Shown here one piece after another: positions 8,177 to 15,731 of a stretch of 64,000 bases of DNA. Within the stretch, counting starts at the first letter, position 1. The number at the start of each line of letters is the position of its first letter. Made by a program: the position numbers and the translations under genes. This stretch comes from Micromonospora avicenniae (GTDB taxonomy: Bacteria; Actinomycetota; Actinomycetes; Mycobacteriales; Micromonosporaceae). Below the pieces are notes generated by a model. The model did not search any database. It was not told the origin of the DNA and was given only the letters and a program-made list of their open reading frames with translations. The stretch is taken from contig NZ_FTNF01000014.1 of assembly GCF_900156065.1 (NCBI RefSeq), positions 62,001-126,000 on the forward strand, in the 5' to 3' direction.

Positions 8177-9154
8177 TCAGCGCACCCGGCCGTAGCCGTG
8201 GATGGGCATCATGTTCATGCCCCGCTTGAGCACGTTCCGTCCGGCGCTCGGTGCGTCGATCACCTGGCCGTCGCCGACGAACAGGGCAACGTGTCCGAGC
8301 CCGCGGTAGAAGACCAGGTCACCCGGGCGTAGCTCGCCGCGGCCGATGTGGGCCACCGCCCCCCACTGCATCCGGGCGTTGTGTGGCAGGGACTTTCCGG
8401 CCGCCCGCCAGGCCGCCGAGGTCAGGCCCGAACAGTCGTAGCCGTTGGGGCCTGACCCACCCCAGACGTACGGCTTCCCGATGGCCCCGTAGGCGTACCG
8501 AACGGCGACGCCGGCCCGACCGGAGACGGCGGGTGCCTGCCGGTCGGGATCGGGCCGGGCCGCGGGCGCGGGTGCCTCGGTCGCCCGGCCGTACGCCGCG
8601 CGGCGCAGGTCGTAGAGGCGAGCGAGATCCCGCTCGATGCGCGACTTGGTGTTGGCCAACGCCCGGGCCTGGGCGTCCTGCCGGACGAGCACCTTGTTCA
8701 GGCGGGTCTTCTCGTCGACCAGCTGACGCTGGCTCTTGGTGAATCCGGAGATTCGAGCCTGGCGCTGCCGGGTCAGGTGCTCGATGGTGCCGAGGCGGTC
8801 CAGCATGGCGGCCGAGCCGCCGGGGCGCAGCAGTGCGTCCGCGGCCTGCAGGCCACCCGTCTTGTACGCGGTCGCCGCGATCTCCGCGACGTCCGCCCGG
8901 CTCTGCTCGGTCTGCCGTTCCAGCGGGCCGATGCGGGCCTGTAATCGGTCTACCGCGGCCTTGTTGGTCTTGATGTCCTCGCGGAGCTTGTTGTACGACT
9001 CGACGACCCGCTCCAGTTCCGTCGAGGAGCGCGCTATCTGGCGGGTGAGATCGGCGGGGGAGGGCTCTGCCCGGGCCGCCGTGGCCGGTGCGACCAGCGC
9101 GGCCGCCAGGCCGGTGACCGCCAGTGTGCGCAGCATTCTTTTCAGGGATGACAA
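8177..9154 (-). CDS. Secreted NlpC/P60 peptidoglycan hydrolase
   Basis: This 325-residue RipA-like endopeptidase would cut peptidoglycan stem peptides. It has a signal peptide (about 1-30, AALVAPATAARA), a long coiled-coil (about 33-195) and a C-terminal NlpC/P60 domain (211-325) with catalytic C241 (YDCSGLTSAAW) and H288 (GLGHVALFVGDG). The coiled coil probably restrains the active site or binds an activator. The start is TTG at 9154, with GAGAGGAG about 10 bases upstream; the next ATG at 9136 would remove the basic n-region and lacks a site. Confidence 0.9.
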   Translation of the reverse strand: MSSLKRMLRTLAVTGLAAALVAPATAARAEPSPADLTRQIARSSTELERVVESYNKLREDIKTNKAAVDRLQARIGPLERQTEQSRADVAEIAATAYKTGGLQAADALLRPGGSAAMLDRLGTIEHLTRQRQARISGFTKSQRQLVDEKTRLNKVLVRQDAQARALANTKSRIERDLARLYDLRRAAYGRATEAPAPAARPDPDRQAPAVSGRAGVAVRYAYGAIGKPYVWGGSGPNGYDCSGLTSAAWRAAGKSLPHNARMQWGAVAHIGRGELRPGDLVFYRGLGHVALFVGDGQVIDAPSAGRNVLKRGMNMMPIHGYGRVR

Positions 9155-9656
9155 GAGCGGAAGGCTCCTCTCCCACGGCCACCGGTGGGTGCTGACGCCC
9201 CCGATGACACCGGACCGGGGCCCTCCGGGTGGTGGGCACTGGGCCGGGCCGGCTCGCCCAACCTAACCCGGGACGGGAGTCGTGCGCAGTGGAAGTCGGG
9301 ACGAATGTTGGCATAGTGGCCGCAAGTGCCGCCTGCGACAGGTGACCCAACGTGATCATTAACGAGGCGATCGTGCGCGAGGTGCGCCGGGGTTGCGGCA
9401 TTTGCCCAGACAATGACATTCGTCGTTCTGGACGCATGCCGCCGGATGGTGATGCCCCATAACGGACAAAGACGGAAATGGATTCCCATTCCCGTCCATG
9501 GACCGATGCCGGCGCTGTGCCGTGGTCCGGCAAATCCCGATCCGCGCTGGCAGGGCGGCAACACAATGAACCCGTAGCCGGGATTCCCGTCGACCAGCAC
9601 TGATGCCTGGTACCCCCTCGACGGGCCGCCCCGACGGACCGCCGCGGGAGGTAGCC
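9155..9656. other. Divergent intergenic region upstream of NlpC/P60 and DUF6232 genes
   Basis: These 502 bases between divergent genes contain no supported gene. The segment 9360-9480 is less GC-rich than its surroundings and could hold promoters. The transcript leader toward the NlpC/P60 gene was checked for a c-di-AMP riboswitch, often found before such genes, but the conserved core was not recognised. Confidence 0.5.
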
Positions 9657-10181
9657 GTGAATCCTGAAGGCGCGACCACAGCACCTGGATCACCCAGGGT
9701 GACCGGTGCCAAGAACACGCTGCTCTATGCACGCCCCGGAATCGTCGTCACGGTCGACAGGTTCACCGTCGGCCGCAACACCTTCCGCATCGCCGACCTC
9801 ACCCACCTGCGCACCACCCGAGGGCCACACGATCGGATCGCCGTACGGGCGGTGGCCACCAGCGGCGCGATGATCGGCGGAGTGGGCCTGCTGCTCGGCT
9901 TCACCGGCGGGCTGCAACGGCTCACCGCGAGCGCGTACCTCATCTTCGGCGCCGTCCTGCTGGTGCCGGCGTTGCTGGGGCTCGCCGGCGACCGGTGGCG
10001 ACCGCCGGCGTACGAGCTGTGGGGCATGTACCGGGGCGAGCGGATCCTGCTCTTCAGCACCGACGACGAGCGGCAGTTCGGTCAGGTCACCCGGGCCCTG
10101 GTGCGGGCCCGGGAGATGAACAGGTACGGCGGGTGGAACGAGCCGCTCGCCTCGGCCGACCCGTGGCGGCCGAGCCGCTGA
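9657..10181 (+). CDS. DUF6232 family membrane protein
   Basis: This 174-residue protein resembles the actinobacterial DUF6232 family. A short N-terminal tail is followed by a beta-rich stretch (LLYARPGIVVTVDRFTVG...IADLTHLRT), two adjacent transmembrane helices (about 80-130, GAMIGGVGLLLGFTGGL and YLIFGAVLLVPALLGLAG) and a cytoplasmic C-terminal part with RGERILLFSTDDERQFGQV. The function is unknown. GTG at 9657 is chosen for the GGGAGG site 4 bases upstream. Confidence 0.75.
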   Translation: MNPEGATTAPGSPRVTGAKNTLLYARPGIVVTVDRFTVGRNTFRIADLTHLRTTRGPHDRIAVRAVATSGAMIGGVGLLLGFTGGLQRLTASAYLIFGAVLLVPALLGLAGDRWRPPAYELWGMYRGERILLFSTDDERQFGQVTRALVRAREMNRYGGWNEPLASADPWRPSR

Positions 10182-10221
10182 TCCGTCCGGTCCGGCCGCT
10201 GATCCGTCAGGTCCGGGCCGG

Positions 10222-10590
10222 TCAGCCGGCGACCGGCTCCGGCGTGCGCTCAGCCGGCTTCTTGAGCCACGCCGTCGCTCGACGCTCGGCGTAGAAGGAG
10301 ACGAAGGGCACGGTGCCGGCCAGCATCACGCCGAGCATCCGCTTCAACGGCCAGTCCGCACGGCGGGCCAGGTCGAACGCGGCCACCAGGTAGACCATGT
10401 AGAGGAATCCGTGCGCCGGGCCGACGGTCTCCACCACGACCGGGCTGTCGAACAGGTACTTCAGCGGCATGCCGATCACGACCAGCACGATCAGCACCAC
10501 GCCCACGATCCAGGCGATCACGCGGTACCGGGTAAGGGCTCCGCCCACCTCTGTCCGTCCTTCCGAACCCGGCTCAGCCGGGGTAGTCAC
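10222..10590 (-). CDS. DUF3817 integral membrane protein
   Basis: This 122-residue protein has three hydrophobic helices and the DUF3817 hallmark VGPAHGFLYMVYLVAAFDL at about 56-74, with another conserved stretch GTVPFVSFYAERR near the end. DUF3817 proteins are small inner-membrane proteins of unknown function, sometimes fused to transporters. The GTG start overlaps the end of the upstream membrane-protein gene by 17 bases, so the two are cotranscribed and probably coupled. Confidence 0.85.
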   Translation of the reverse strand: MTTPAEPGSEGRTEVGGALTRYRVIAWIVGVVLIVLVVIGMPLKYLFDSPVVVETVGPAHGFLYMVYLVAAFDLARRADWPLKRMLGVMLAGTVPFVSFYAERRATAWLKKPAERTPEPVAG

Positions 10591-10987
10591 CGGGCCGAGC
10601 GCCCGGATTCGCGTTCAACCATGACAGGTAGCGGTTGTACGCGGCCAGGTCGGCATCCTCCATGCCGTCCGCCGCCGCCGGGACCCGGGCCACCCGGACC
10701 GGTCGGCGTACCACCGGTCGGGCGCCGACGACCGGATCGTCCCCGGCGGCGACCGGCTCGGCCGGCCGCTCGGGCTCGTCGCCGCGCAGCGTGTGTCGTG
10801 CCTCACGCCACCAGACGAAGACCACGAACCCCGCGAAGATCGGCCATTCGAAGGCGTACGCCCAGCTGAGCGTGTTCCCTCCGGCGGCCCGGCTGATCTG
10901 CCACCAGCCCAGCGCGAGGAACGCGAGGACGAGCACGACCGTGGCCACGTGGCGTGCGATCCACGCCGGGGTCCAGAGCCGCTTCAT
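10574..10987 (-). CDS. Two-helix membrane protein with a SURF1-like N-terminal motif
   Basis: This 137-residue protein is not recognised as a named family. Two transmembrane helices occupy about 10-32 (VATVVLVLAFLALGWWQ) and 42-60; the rest is a charged, Pro/Arg-rich cytoplasmic tail ending DADLAAYNRYLSWLNANPGARPGDYPG. The LALGWWQISR motif after the first helix resembles the LGxWQxxR signature of SURF1 proteins, such as the one at 48557-49372, but the SURF1 periplasmic domain is absent. It is coupled to the DUF3817 gene. ATG at 10987 begins directly before the helix. Confidence 0.65.
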   Translation of the reverse strand: MKRLWTPAWIARHVATVVLVLAFLALGWWQISRAAGGNTLSWAYAFEWPIFAGFVVFVWWREARHTLRGDEPERPAEPVAAGDDPVVGARPVVRRPVRVARVPAAADGMEDADLAAYNRYLSWLNANPGARPGDYPG

Positions 10988-11117
10988 GGCATCGAGGGTA
11001 CCGGCACCGGCCGCTCTCTCCGACGAGGTGTCGTAGTTGTCGCGGGCCGGGACGTTTGGTGCCACCCGGTGTGGGCAACCGTCTAGACGCCAGCCCAAAC
11101 GAGACCAGGGGGGCGAG

Positions 11118-11438
11118 ATGAGACAGGAAGGCTACCTGCCGGGCGGTGCGGCCAGCCCGGAGGAGCGGGTCATCGAGTGGAGCGGCGACCACCTCGCCGA
11201 CCCCACCACGCTCGGCCCGGACCTCGACGGTGAGCTGGGTGTCGACCCCGGCGAGCTGACCGACGACGACCTGATCCGCGAGATCCACAGCCTGCATCGC
11301 ACCCGGCTCGACACGTTGCGGCACGCGTCCGACTCGGCGCTCGCCCACCACCTGCGCCGGACCGCCGAGCTGGAGACCGAATACCTGGCCAGGTACCCGA
11401 GCCGGGAGGTCGACCCGAGCCGGCTGCGGGACGAGTGA
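11118..11438 (+). CDS. DUF6158-like small protein
   Basis: This 106-residue acidic soluble protein has a conserved helical core, LGVDPGELTDDDLIREIHSLHRTR then DTLRHASDSALAHHLRRTAELE, matching the actinobacterial DUF6158 family. The helical repeats suggest a coiled or four-helix arrangement. The function is unknown. A G-rich site precedes the ATG at 11118, and the stop overlaps the ATG of the next gene (TGATG), so the two are coupled. Confidence 0.7.
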   Translation: MRQEGYLPGGAASPEERVIEWSGDHLADPTTLGPDLDGELGVDPGELTDDDLIREIHSLHRTRLDTLRHASDSALAHHLRRTAELETEYLARYPSREVDPSRLRDE

Positions 11439-11773
11439 TGGCGCACGCGGAGCGTGGCATGTCCGCGCCGCCGGAGGTCGTCTTCAACACCGCCACCGAC
11501 CCGGACCGGGCCGCCGCCTGGTTGCCCGCGTTCCTGCGTACGGACGGCGTTCCGGCGCCGGAGATCCGCGGCGAGGAGCTGTGCGCTCGGTGGCACGTCT
11601 CGTCCCCGACCGAGTCCATGGCGGAGATCCGGGTGGACCCGGAGAACTCCGGCGGCGCACGGATCCGGTTCGACTTCTCCGGCGGGTCCGGCGGGCAGGA
11701 CGCCAACCGGCTGGCCGTCGAGGCGTTGGACAGCCTGGCCCGTGAGGTGGCCGACAACCTTCAGGCGGGCTGA
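11438..11773 (+). CDS. SRPBCC-like ligand-binding protein
   Basis: This 111-residue protein has the opening of a SRPBCC/polyketide-cyclase fold: SAPPEVVFNTATDPDRAAAWLP at about 9-30, followed by beta strands (MAEIRVDPENSGGARIRFDFSG) and a C-terminal helix (AVEALDSLAREVADNLQAG). The family binds hydrophobic ligands in a deep pocket. Its length is short for the family, so the pocket may be minimal. It is coupled to the preceding DUF6158 gene. No ligand can be predicted. Confidence 0.7.
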   Translation: MAHAERGMSAPPEVVFNTATDPDRAAAWLPAFLRTDGVPAPEIRGEELCARWHVSSPTESMAEIRVDPENSGGARIRFDFSGGSGGQDANRLAVEALDSLAREVADNLQAG

Positions 11774-11857
11774 CCCGCGCAACACCCCGCCGGTCGGCAG
11801 GCCGGTACCGCCGGCCGACCGGCCGGCGGAGCACAGGTGCGACGACGAGGAGACCGG

Positions 11858-12400
11858 GTGACCCCCTACGGCTTGCGGAAGAAGGCGGCGCGGCTGCGCC
11901 AGGCGTACGCACCACACGAGCACCGCCCGCTCGGCGGCTACCTGGCAGCGATGGGCACGTACGCGGGGGTGACCGCGGCCATCGCGGGCCTGGTCCGGGC
12001 GACCGGTCGCCCCGTGCCCGAACGGCCCGCCCCGGCCGACGTGTTGCTGCTCGCCGTCGCCACGCACAAACTGAGCCGGTTGCTGTCGAAGGACGCGATC
12101 ACCAGCCCGCTGCGTGCCCCGTTCACCCGCTACGACCGGCCGATCGGCAGCGGTGAGGTGATGGAACAGGTCCGAGACTCCGGCAGTGCCACCCGGCATG
12201 CGATCGGGGAACTGCTCAGCTGCCCGTTCTGTCTCGCGGTCTGGGTCGCCACCGGACTCACCGGCGGTCTGGTGCTCGCGCCGCGGCTGACCCGTCTGGT
12301 GGCCACGGCGCTGACCGCGGTGGCCGCGTCCGACTTCCTGCAGATGGGCTACGCCGTCGCGCAGCAGGCCGCCGAGGCCGGCGGGCAGCACGAGGAGTAG
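11858..12400 (+). CDS. DUF1360 membrane protein
   Basis: This 180-residue protein carries the DUF1360 pattern: ATHKLSRLLSKDAITSPLRAPF and LLSCPFCLAVWVATG with the paired cysteines of the CPFC motif, among two or three transmembrane helices. Family members include spore- or envelope-associated proteins of unknown role. The GTG at 11858 is chosen because AGGAG lies 6 bases upstream. A strong hairpin follows its stop. Confidence 0.8.
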   Translation: MTPYGLRKKAARLRQAYAPHEHRPLGGYLAAMGTYAGVTAAIAGLVRATGRPVPERPAPADVLLLAVATHKLSRLLSKDAITSPLRAPFTRYDRPIGSGEVMEQVRDSGSATRHAIGELLSCPFCLAVWVATGLTGGLVLAPRLTRLVATALTAVAASDFLQMGYAVAQQAAEAGGQHEE

Positions 12401-12413
12401 GCACCGACCGACG

Positions 12414-12448
12414 GGAAAGGGCCGGCGCGTGCAGAGCCGGCCCTTTCC
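12414..12448. terminator. Perfect 13-base-pair terminator hairpin
   Basis: GGAAAGGGCCGGC (12414-12426) pairs perfectly with its complement at 12436-12448 across a 9-base loop. It lies between convergent genes and ends in TTTCC on the plus strand, so it should terminate both directions. Confidence 0.85.
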
Positions 12449-12461
12449 AACATGAAGCCGG

Positions 12462-12671
12462 TCAGGTCGGAGTCGTACCGCCGTTCTCGCCTGCCCAGCC
12501 GCGGGACGCCTCCGGCTCCCGCTCGCCCTTGTCCTCGTCGGTGATCACCTTGCGGTCCACCGCCGTCCGGTCGTGCTCGTTGGCGAAGTCCGGGTCGGGC
12601 AGGTTGTCCGTGCCCGCCGGGGGCTGAGCCAGCGCGGGGATCTTCTCGTGCTCCTCCTCGTGGTGGGACAT
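12462..12671 (-). CDS. Small acidic hypothetical protein
   Basis: This 69-residue, highly charged and probably disordered protein (MSHHEEEHEKIPALAQ... ending GWAGENGGTTPT) has no recognised domain. The start at 12671 is supported by GAGAGGAG 5 bases upstream. It follows the DUF2795-like gene by 28 bases on the same strand and may be cotranscribed with it. No function can be assigned. Confidence 0.6.
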   Translation of the reverse strand: MSHHEEEHEKIPALAQPPAGTDNLPDPDFANEHDRTAVDRKVITDEDKGEREPEASRGWAGENGGTTPT

Positions 12672-12699
12672 CTCGCTCCTCTCACCGGGGGTGGGGGTC

Positions 12700-12924
12700 T
12701 CAGGTGACCGAGCCACCGAGCAGATCGGCCGCCTCGTCGACCGAGTACTCCCCCTCGGGCAGCGCGCCGATCCGGGTGAGCCAGTCGGCGGGAAGTTCGG
12801 CGGCGACCGCCCGCCGGTAGATGTCCGACCGGCTGACCCGTTCCTGGCCGTGGTACAGGTCTTCGAGCAGGTCGTCGAGGCGCCGGGTGTCCGGTTCGTC
12901 TGTCACAGGTGCGTCGTCGGTCAC
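12700..12924 (-). CDS. DUF2795-like small protein
   Basis: This 74-residue helical protein contains SDIYRRAVAAELPADWLTRIGALPEGEYSVDEAADLL, resembling the actinobacterial DUF2795 repeat, in which an LPADxLxxLxxLP-like motif recurs. The N-terminal half is acidic (TDDAPVTDEPDTRRLDDLLEDLYHGQ). The function is unknown. It lies downstream of a strong hairpin at 12973-13008 that would separate it from the DAHP synthase gene. Confidence 0.6.
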   Translation of the reverse strand: MTDDAPVTDEPDTRRLDDLLEDLYHGQERVSRSDIYRRAVAAELPADWLTRIGALPEGEYSVDEAADLLGGSVT

Positions 12925-12972
12925 GGCGATCAGCTACCCGCGCCGGAAACGGTCAAACGCCGGGAGGAAACA

Positions 12973-13008
12973 CAGCGGCGCCCCGGCCGGATGGCCGGGG
13001 CGCCGCTG
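12973..13008. terminator. Perfect 16-base-pair hairpin
   Basis: A GC-only arm at 12973-12988 pairs perfectly with 12993-13008 around a GGAT loop. It is the first strong hairpin after the minus-strand DAHP synthase gene and probably terminates it. Confidence 0.75.
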
Positions 13009-13192
13009 GGCGTCGGTGTGCAGGTCGCCTCTCGGCGAGTGGCTCGACGCGGCTCCAGCCGGACGGTATTCCGCGAAGGCGATTGGGTGAGGCCCGGGGA
13101 CACTGGACACACCGACACTCCACTCAACCGCGGCATCCCCGCGAGTCTTCCGCCCCGTCCTGTGCCCTGCGTCACACCCCGCACGGTCCGGT

Positions 13193-13248
13193 TGATCAAG
13201 AGGTTCGCGTCAGATCGGCGCGCTTCGGTGACGCGAAGCTCTTGATCA
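13193..13248. repeat. Dispersed palindrome, copy 1
   Basis: Arm TGATCAAGAGGTTCGCGTCA (13193-13212) faces its near-complement at 13229-13248 with one mismatch and a 16-base spacer. A second copy with the same arms and spacer length but an unrelated spacer sequence lies at 51521-51576. This marks a genome-dispersed repeat family rather than a gene-specific terminator. Confidence 0.8.
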
Positions 13249-13300
13249 CCGGGACCGGGGGTGGGGTGGAGTGGGTGGGTGGTGGGTGGGTGGGGTGGGG

Positions 13301-14386
13301 TTAGGCGGGGGTGGGGAGGGTGGCGCGGCGGGCGCGGACGGCGGCGGCGAGCTGGTCGAGGACGTCGGCCGTGGTGTCCCAGCCGATGCACGCGTCGGTG
13401 ATCGACTTGCCGTACTCCAACTCCCGGGTCGGGTCGAGGTCCTGCCGCCCCGCCTGCAGGAAGGACTCCAGCATGATGCCGACGACGCCGCGTTGCCCGG
13501 CCGCGAGCTGGCCGGCCACGTCGGCGGCCACGAGCGGCTGGTTGCGGTGGTTCTTGCCGCTGTTGGCGTGGCTGGCGTCGATCACCACCCGCTCGGGCAG
13601 GGCGGCCGCCCGCAGCAGGTCGAGCGCACCGGCGACGGACTCCGCGTCGTAGTTGGGCCGGCCGCCGCCACCGCGCAGCACCAGGTGCCCGTCGGTGTTG
13701 CCCCGGGTGTGCATGATCGCCGGCGTGCCGGAGAAGTCGATACCGGGGAAGACGTGCGGTACGCCGGCCGCCCGGATCGCGTCCACCGCGGTGCCGATGC
13801 TGCCGTCCGGACGGTTCTTCATGCCGATCGGCATGGAGAGTCCGGAGGCGAGCTGCCGATGCACCTGGCTCTCCACCGTGCGGGCGCCGATGGCACCCCA
13901 CGCCACGGTGTCGGCGATGTACTGGGGGGTGATCGGGTCGAGGAACTCGCAACCGACCGGCAGGCCGAGGCGCAGCACGTCCAGCAGCAGCGCGCGGGCC
14001 AGCCGCAGGCCGGTGTTCACGTCGCCGGAGCCGTCCAGCCGCGGATCGTTGATCAGCCCCTTCCAGCCGACCGTGGAGCGGGGCTTCTCGAAGTAGACCC
14101 GCATCACGATCAGCAGGTCGTCGGCGAACCGGTCCGCCGCCTCACGCAGCCGCCCGGCGTACTCCAGCGCGGCGGCCGGGTCGTGCACCGAGCAGGGGCC
14201 GACCACCACCAGCAGCCGGTCGTCGGCGCGGTCGAGCACGCGGCCGACCGCGCGTCGACCGGCCAGCACGGCCGAGGCGAGCGGTTCGTCCAGGGGCAGC
14301 TCGTGGTGGAGCAGGGCGGGGGTGGTCAGCGGCACGACGCGGTCGATCCGCTGATCGCTGACCCGATCGGTCTCCGGGGTCGTCAC
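13301..14386 (-). CDS. aroG: Class I 3-deoxy-7-phosphoheptulonate synthase
   Basis: This 361-residue class I (AroFGH-type) DAHP synthase condenses PEP with erythrose-4-phosphate in the first shikimate step. Signatures are VVGPCSVHDPAAALEYA, RVYFEKPRSTVGWKGLINDP, GARTVESQVHRQLASG, and IDASHANSGKNHRNQ with EYGKSITDACIGWD. Actinobacteria often use class II enzymes, so a second isozyme may exist elsewhere. GTG at 14386 is chosen for the AGGAAG site; an in-frame ATG at 14467 would add 27 residues encoded inside a leader hairpin. Confidence 0.92.
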   Translation of the reverse strand: MTTPETDRVSDQRIDRVVPLTTPALLHHELPLDEPLASAVLAGRRAVGRVLDRADDRLLVVVGPCSVHDPAAALEYAGRLREAADRFADDLLIVMRVYFEKPRSTVGWKGLINDPRLDGSGDVNTGLRLARALLLDVLRLGLPVGCEFLDPITPQYIADTVAWGAIGARTVESQVHRQLASGLSMPIGMKNRPDGSIGTAVDAIRAAGVPHVFPGIDFSGTPAIMHTRGNTDGHLVLRGGGGRPNYDAESVAGALDLLRAAALPERVVIDASHANSGKNHRNQPLVAADVAGQLAAGQRGVVGIMLESFLQAGRQDLDPTRELEYGKSITDACIGWDTTADVLDQLAAAVRARRATLPTPA

Positions 14387-14560
14387 GGTGGGCTTCCTTC
14401 CGCCGACCGTGTCCCGGGGCCGGTGCCCGGGTCGAGCCGGCTGCTCGTACAGAAAAGGCAGGACCATGAGGCCCTGCCCAGCCGGCTCGAAGAGAGGTGA
14501 CGTCAGATCATGGTGAAGTCACCGGCTCCTCCAGCCGGCTGCCTAAACCATCGATACGAC
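14387..14560 (-). promoter_or_regulatory. Structured 5' leader of the DAHP synthase gene
   Basis: Three near-identical palindromic decamers lie in the leader: 14532-14541, 14479-14488 and 14434-14443. The last two form a perfect 10-base-pair stem enclosing a second stem (14457-14462 with 14473-14478). The first can pair with either, giving mutually exclusive structures as in an attenuator. A GGAGG site precedes a four-codon GTG reading frame between the first and second decamers. Regulation by attenuation is inferred. Confidence 0.45.
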
Positions 14561-14674
14561 CGCGTCACGCTAGCCAGCGTACCTGACGCATCGGGCGACG
14601 TTCAGCCCGACGCCGCTGACGTCCCACGCCTGTGGTGCGCGTGCCGCCCCCGAAGCCGGGGTATGAGGGGCGGC

Positions 14675-14887
14675 ATGAGCGATGAGCAGAGTGAGCTGGA
14701 CCGGGTCGAATCCCGGGCACACCTGCTGCCGGAGGAGACGGCGGCGGGCAGCGACGACCCGGAAGCGCAGGCCGAGGCGATCCTCACCGAGTCCGACGCC
14801 CGCGAGGACCGGAACGTGGCACCCGACACGGTGCTCGAACACCGGACGTCGGATCAGACGGTGACCCCGAGCGAGCCCCCGGACTGA
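14675..14887 (+). CDS. Small acidic hypothetical protein
   Basis: This 70-residue acidic protein (MSDEQSELDRVESRAHLLPE... to ...TVTPSEPPD) has no known domain and is predicted disordered. AGGGG lies a few bases before the ATG at 14675. Its 3' end overlaps the convergent catalase-like gene by 34 bases, so the last 11 codons are antisense to that gene. No function can be assigned. Confidence 0.55.
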   Translation: MSDEQSELDRVESRAHLLPEETAAGSDDPEAQAEAILTESDAREDRNVAPDTVLEHRTSDQTVTPSEPPD

Positions 14888-15606
14888 ATCTCCACCCCGC
14901 GTGCCCGGCGGGAACCCCGGTAGGAGTGGGCCCGCAGCCACGCCAGCGCCCCGACCGCACGCAGCCCGGCCGGCAGGTTGTCGATCGGGTCGAACGCCAA
15001 CGCGGCGTCCTGCCGGGCGCTGAGCTGCGTACCGATGCTGACCTGGCCGAAGGGCCGCCACGGCCCCACCGCGGAGGCCGTCGCGAGCACCAGGCGTGGC
15101 TCGTCCGTCCGGGTCGCGGCGGCCGCCTCGGTGAGGCTCCGGCCCAGGTCGGCGGAGTCCGGGTCGGCCAGCGCGGCCAGCCAGAGCCGCCGCGGACCGG
15201 CGCGCAGCGGCACGATCGTGCTGTACGTCCCGGCGAACCGTCGACGGGGCAGCGGCATCACCCGCAGCACCGGTGGCGCGCCGCTGGAGCTGACCAGCAG
15301 GTCGACCGGGCGGGGGCCGTCGGTGTGCACCCGCACCGCCAGCCCGAGCAGGTCTGGCCAGCTCCCCGGGGTGGACGAGCCCTTGGAGAGCCGGATCGTC
15401 GCCGGGTAGCGGCCCGGCTCGTCCAGGAAGCTGACGCCGGTCGGGGGGCCGGGCGTACCCCAGATCGTCACCTCACCCGCGAACGACCGGCCGGCGGGGT
15501 GGAACAGCCGCGCTCCCCGCAGGCGGGTCAGGGCGGCGGCGGCGTTGCAGACGGCGTCGCCCGCACGGGTCGCGAAGGCGGCCGGGCGGGCGCTGGGCGC
15601 GGACAT
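14854..15606 (-). CDS. Catalase-like heme-domain protein
   Basis: This 250-residue protein resembles the catalase-like superfamily: FAGEVTIWGTPGPPTGVSFLDEPG, then TIRLSKGSSTPGSWPDLLGLAVRV, matching the RxSxGxG...PDxxGLAxR pattern, and an ending FDPIDNLPAGLRAVGALAWLR like the FNPW-type catalase C-terminus. It lacks the length of true catalases and the catalytic His/Asn set is not evident, so peroxidase, heme-storage or unknown activity are possible. The start is supported by GGAGGGG before the ATG. The upstream space also carries the leaderless promoter of the M16 peptidase. Confidence 0.65.
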   Translation of the reverse strand: MSAPSARPAAFATRAGDAVCNAAAALTRLRGARLFHPAGRSFAGEVTIWGTPGPPTGVSFLDEPGRYPATIRLSKGSSTPGSWPDLLGLAVRVHTDGPRPVDLLVSSSGAPPVLRVMPLPRRRFAGTYSTIVPLRAGPRRLWLAALADPDSADLGRSLTEAAAATRTDEPRLVLATASAVGPWRPFGQVSIGTQLSARQDAALAFDPIDNLPAGLRAVGALAWLRAHSYRGSRRARGVEIQSGGSLGVTV

Positions 15607-15731
15607 GCCCCTCCGTACCCCGGCCCGGCCGGTCGATGCGCGCACCTCGCGGGCTGTTCGCGGATGCGGTGACGGCTCGCCCGGAGACGGCGCGTCACCT
15701 TTCCGCCCGGGCGATCGGATAGCGTCGTCCC

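Larger units (their letters stand above)
12925..13300. other. Gene-free region with hairpin and dispersed palindrome
   Basis: These 376 bases downstream of the DAHP synthase gene contain no supported gene. They hold a perfect terminator (12973-13008), a long dispersed palindrome (13193-13248) and the start of a G-rich tract (13251-13320). Confidence 0.6.

Noticed and set aside
9155..9400. Possible c-di-AMP (ydaO-type) riboswitch before the NlpC/P60 gene
   Set aside because: The leader has a GTCAGCACCCACCGG-like stretch and a GAGAGGAG site, but the conserved 5' half of the aptamer was not found. A covariance search would decide.
14386..14467. N-terminal extension of the DAHP synthase from ATG 14467
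   Set aside because: The extra codons lie in the leader hairpin and include CCT and TTT, rare in this GC-rich DNA; GTG 14386 has the better ribosome binding site.
14854..14887. 34-base overlap between the small acidic gene and the catalase-like gene as a regulatory antisense pair
   Set aside because: Short 3' overlaps are common between convergent genes in compact genomes; nothing else supports regulation.
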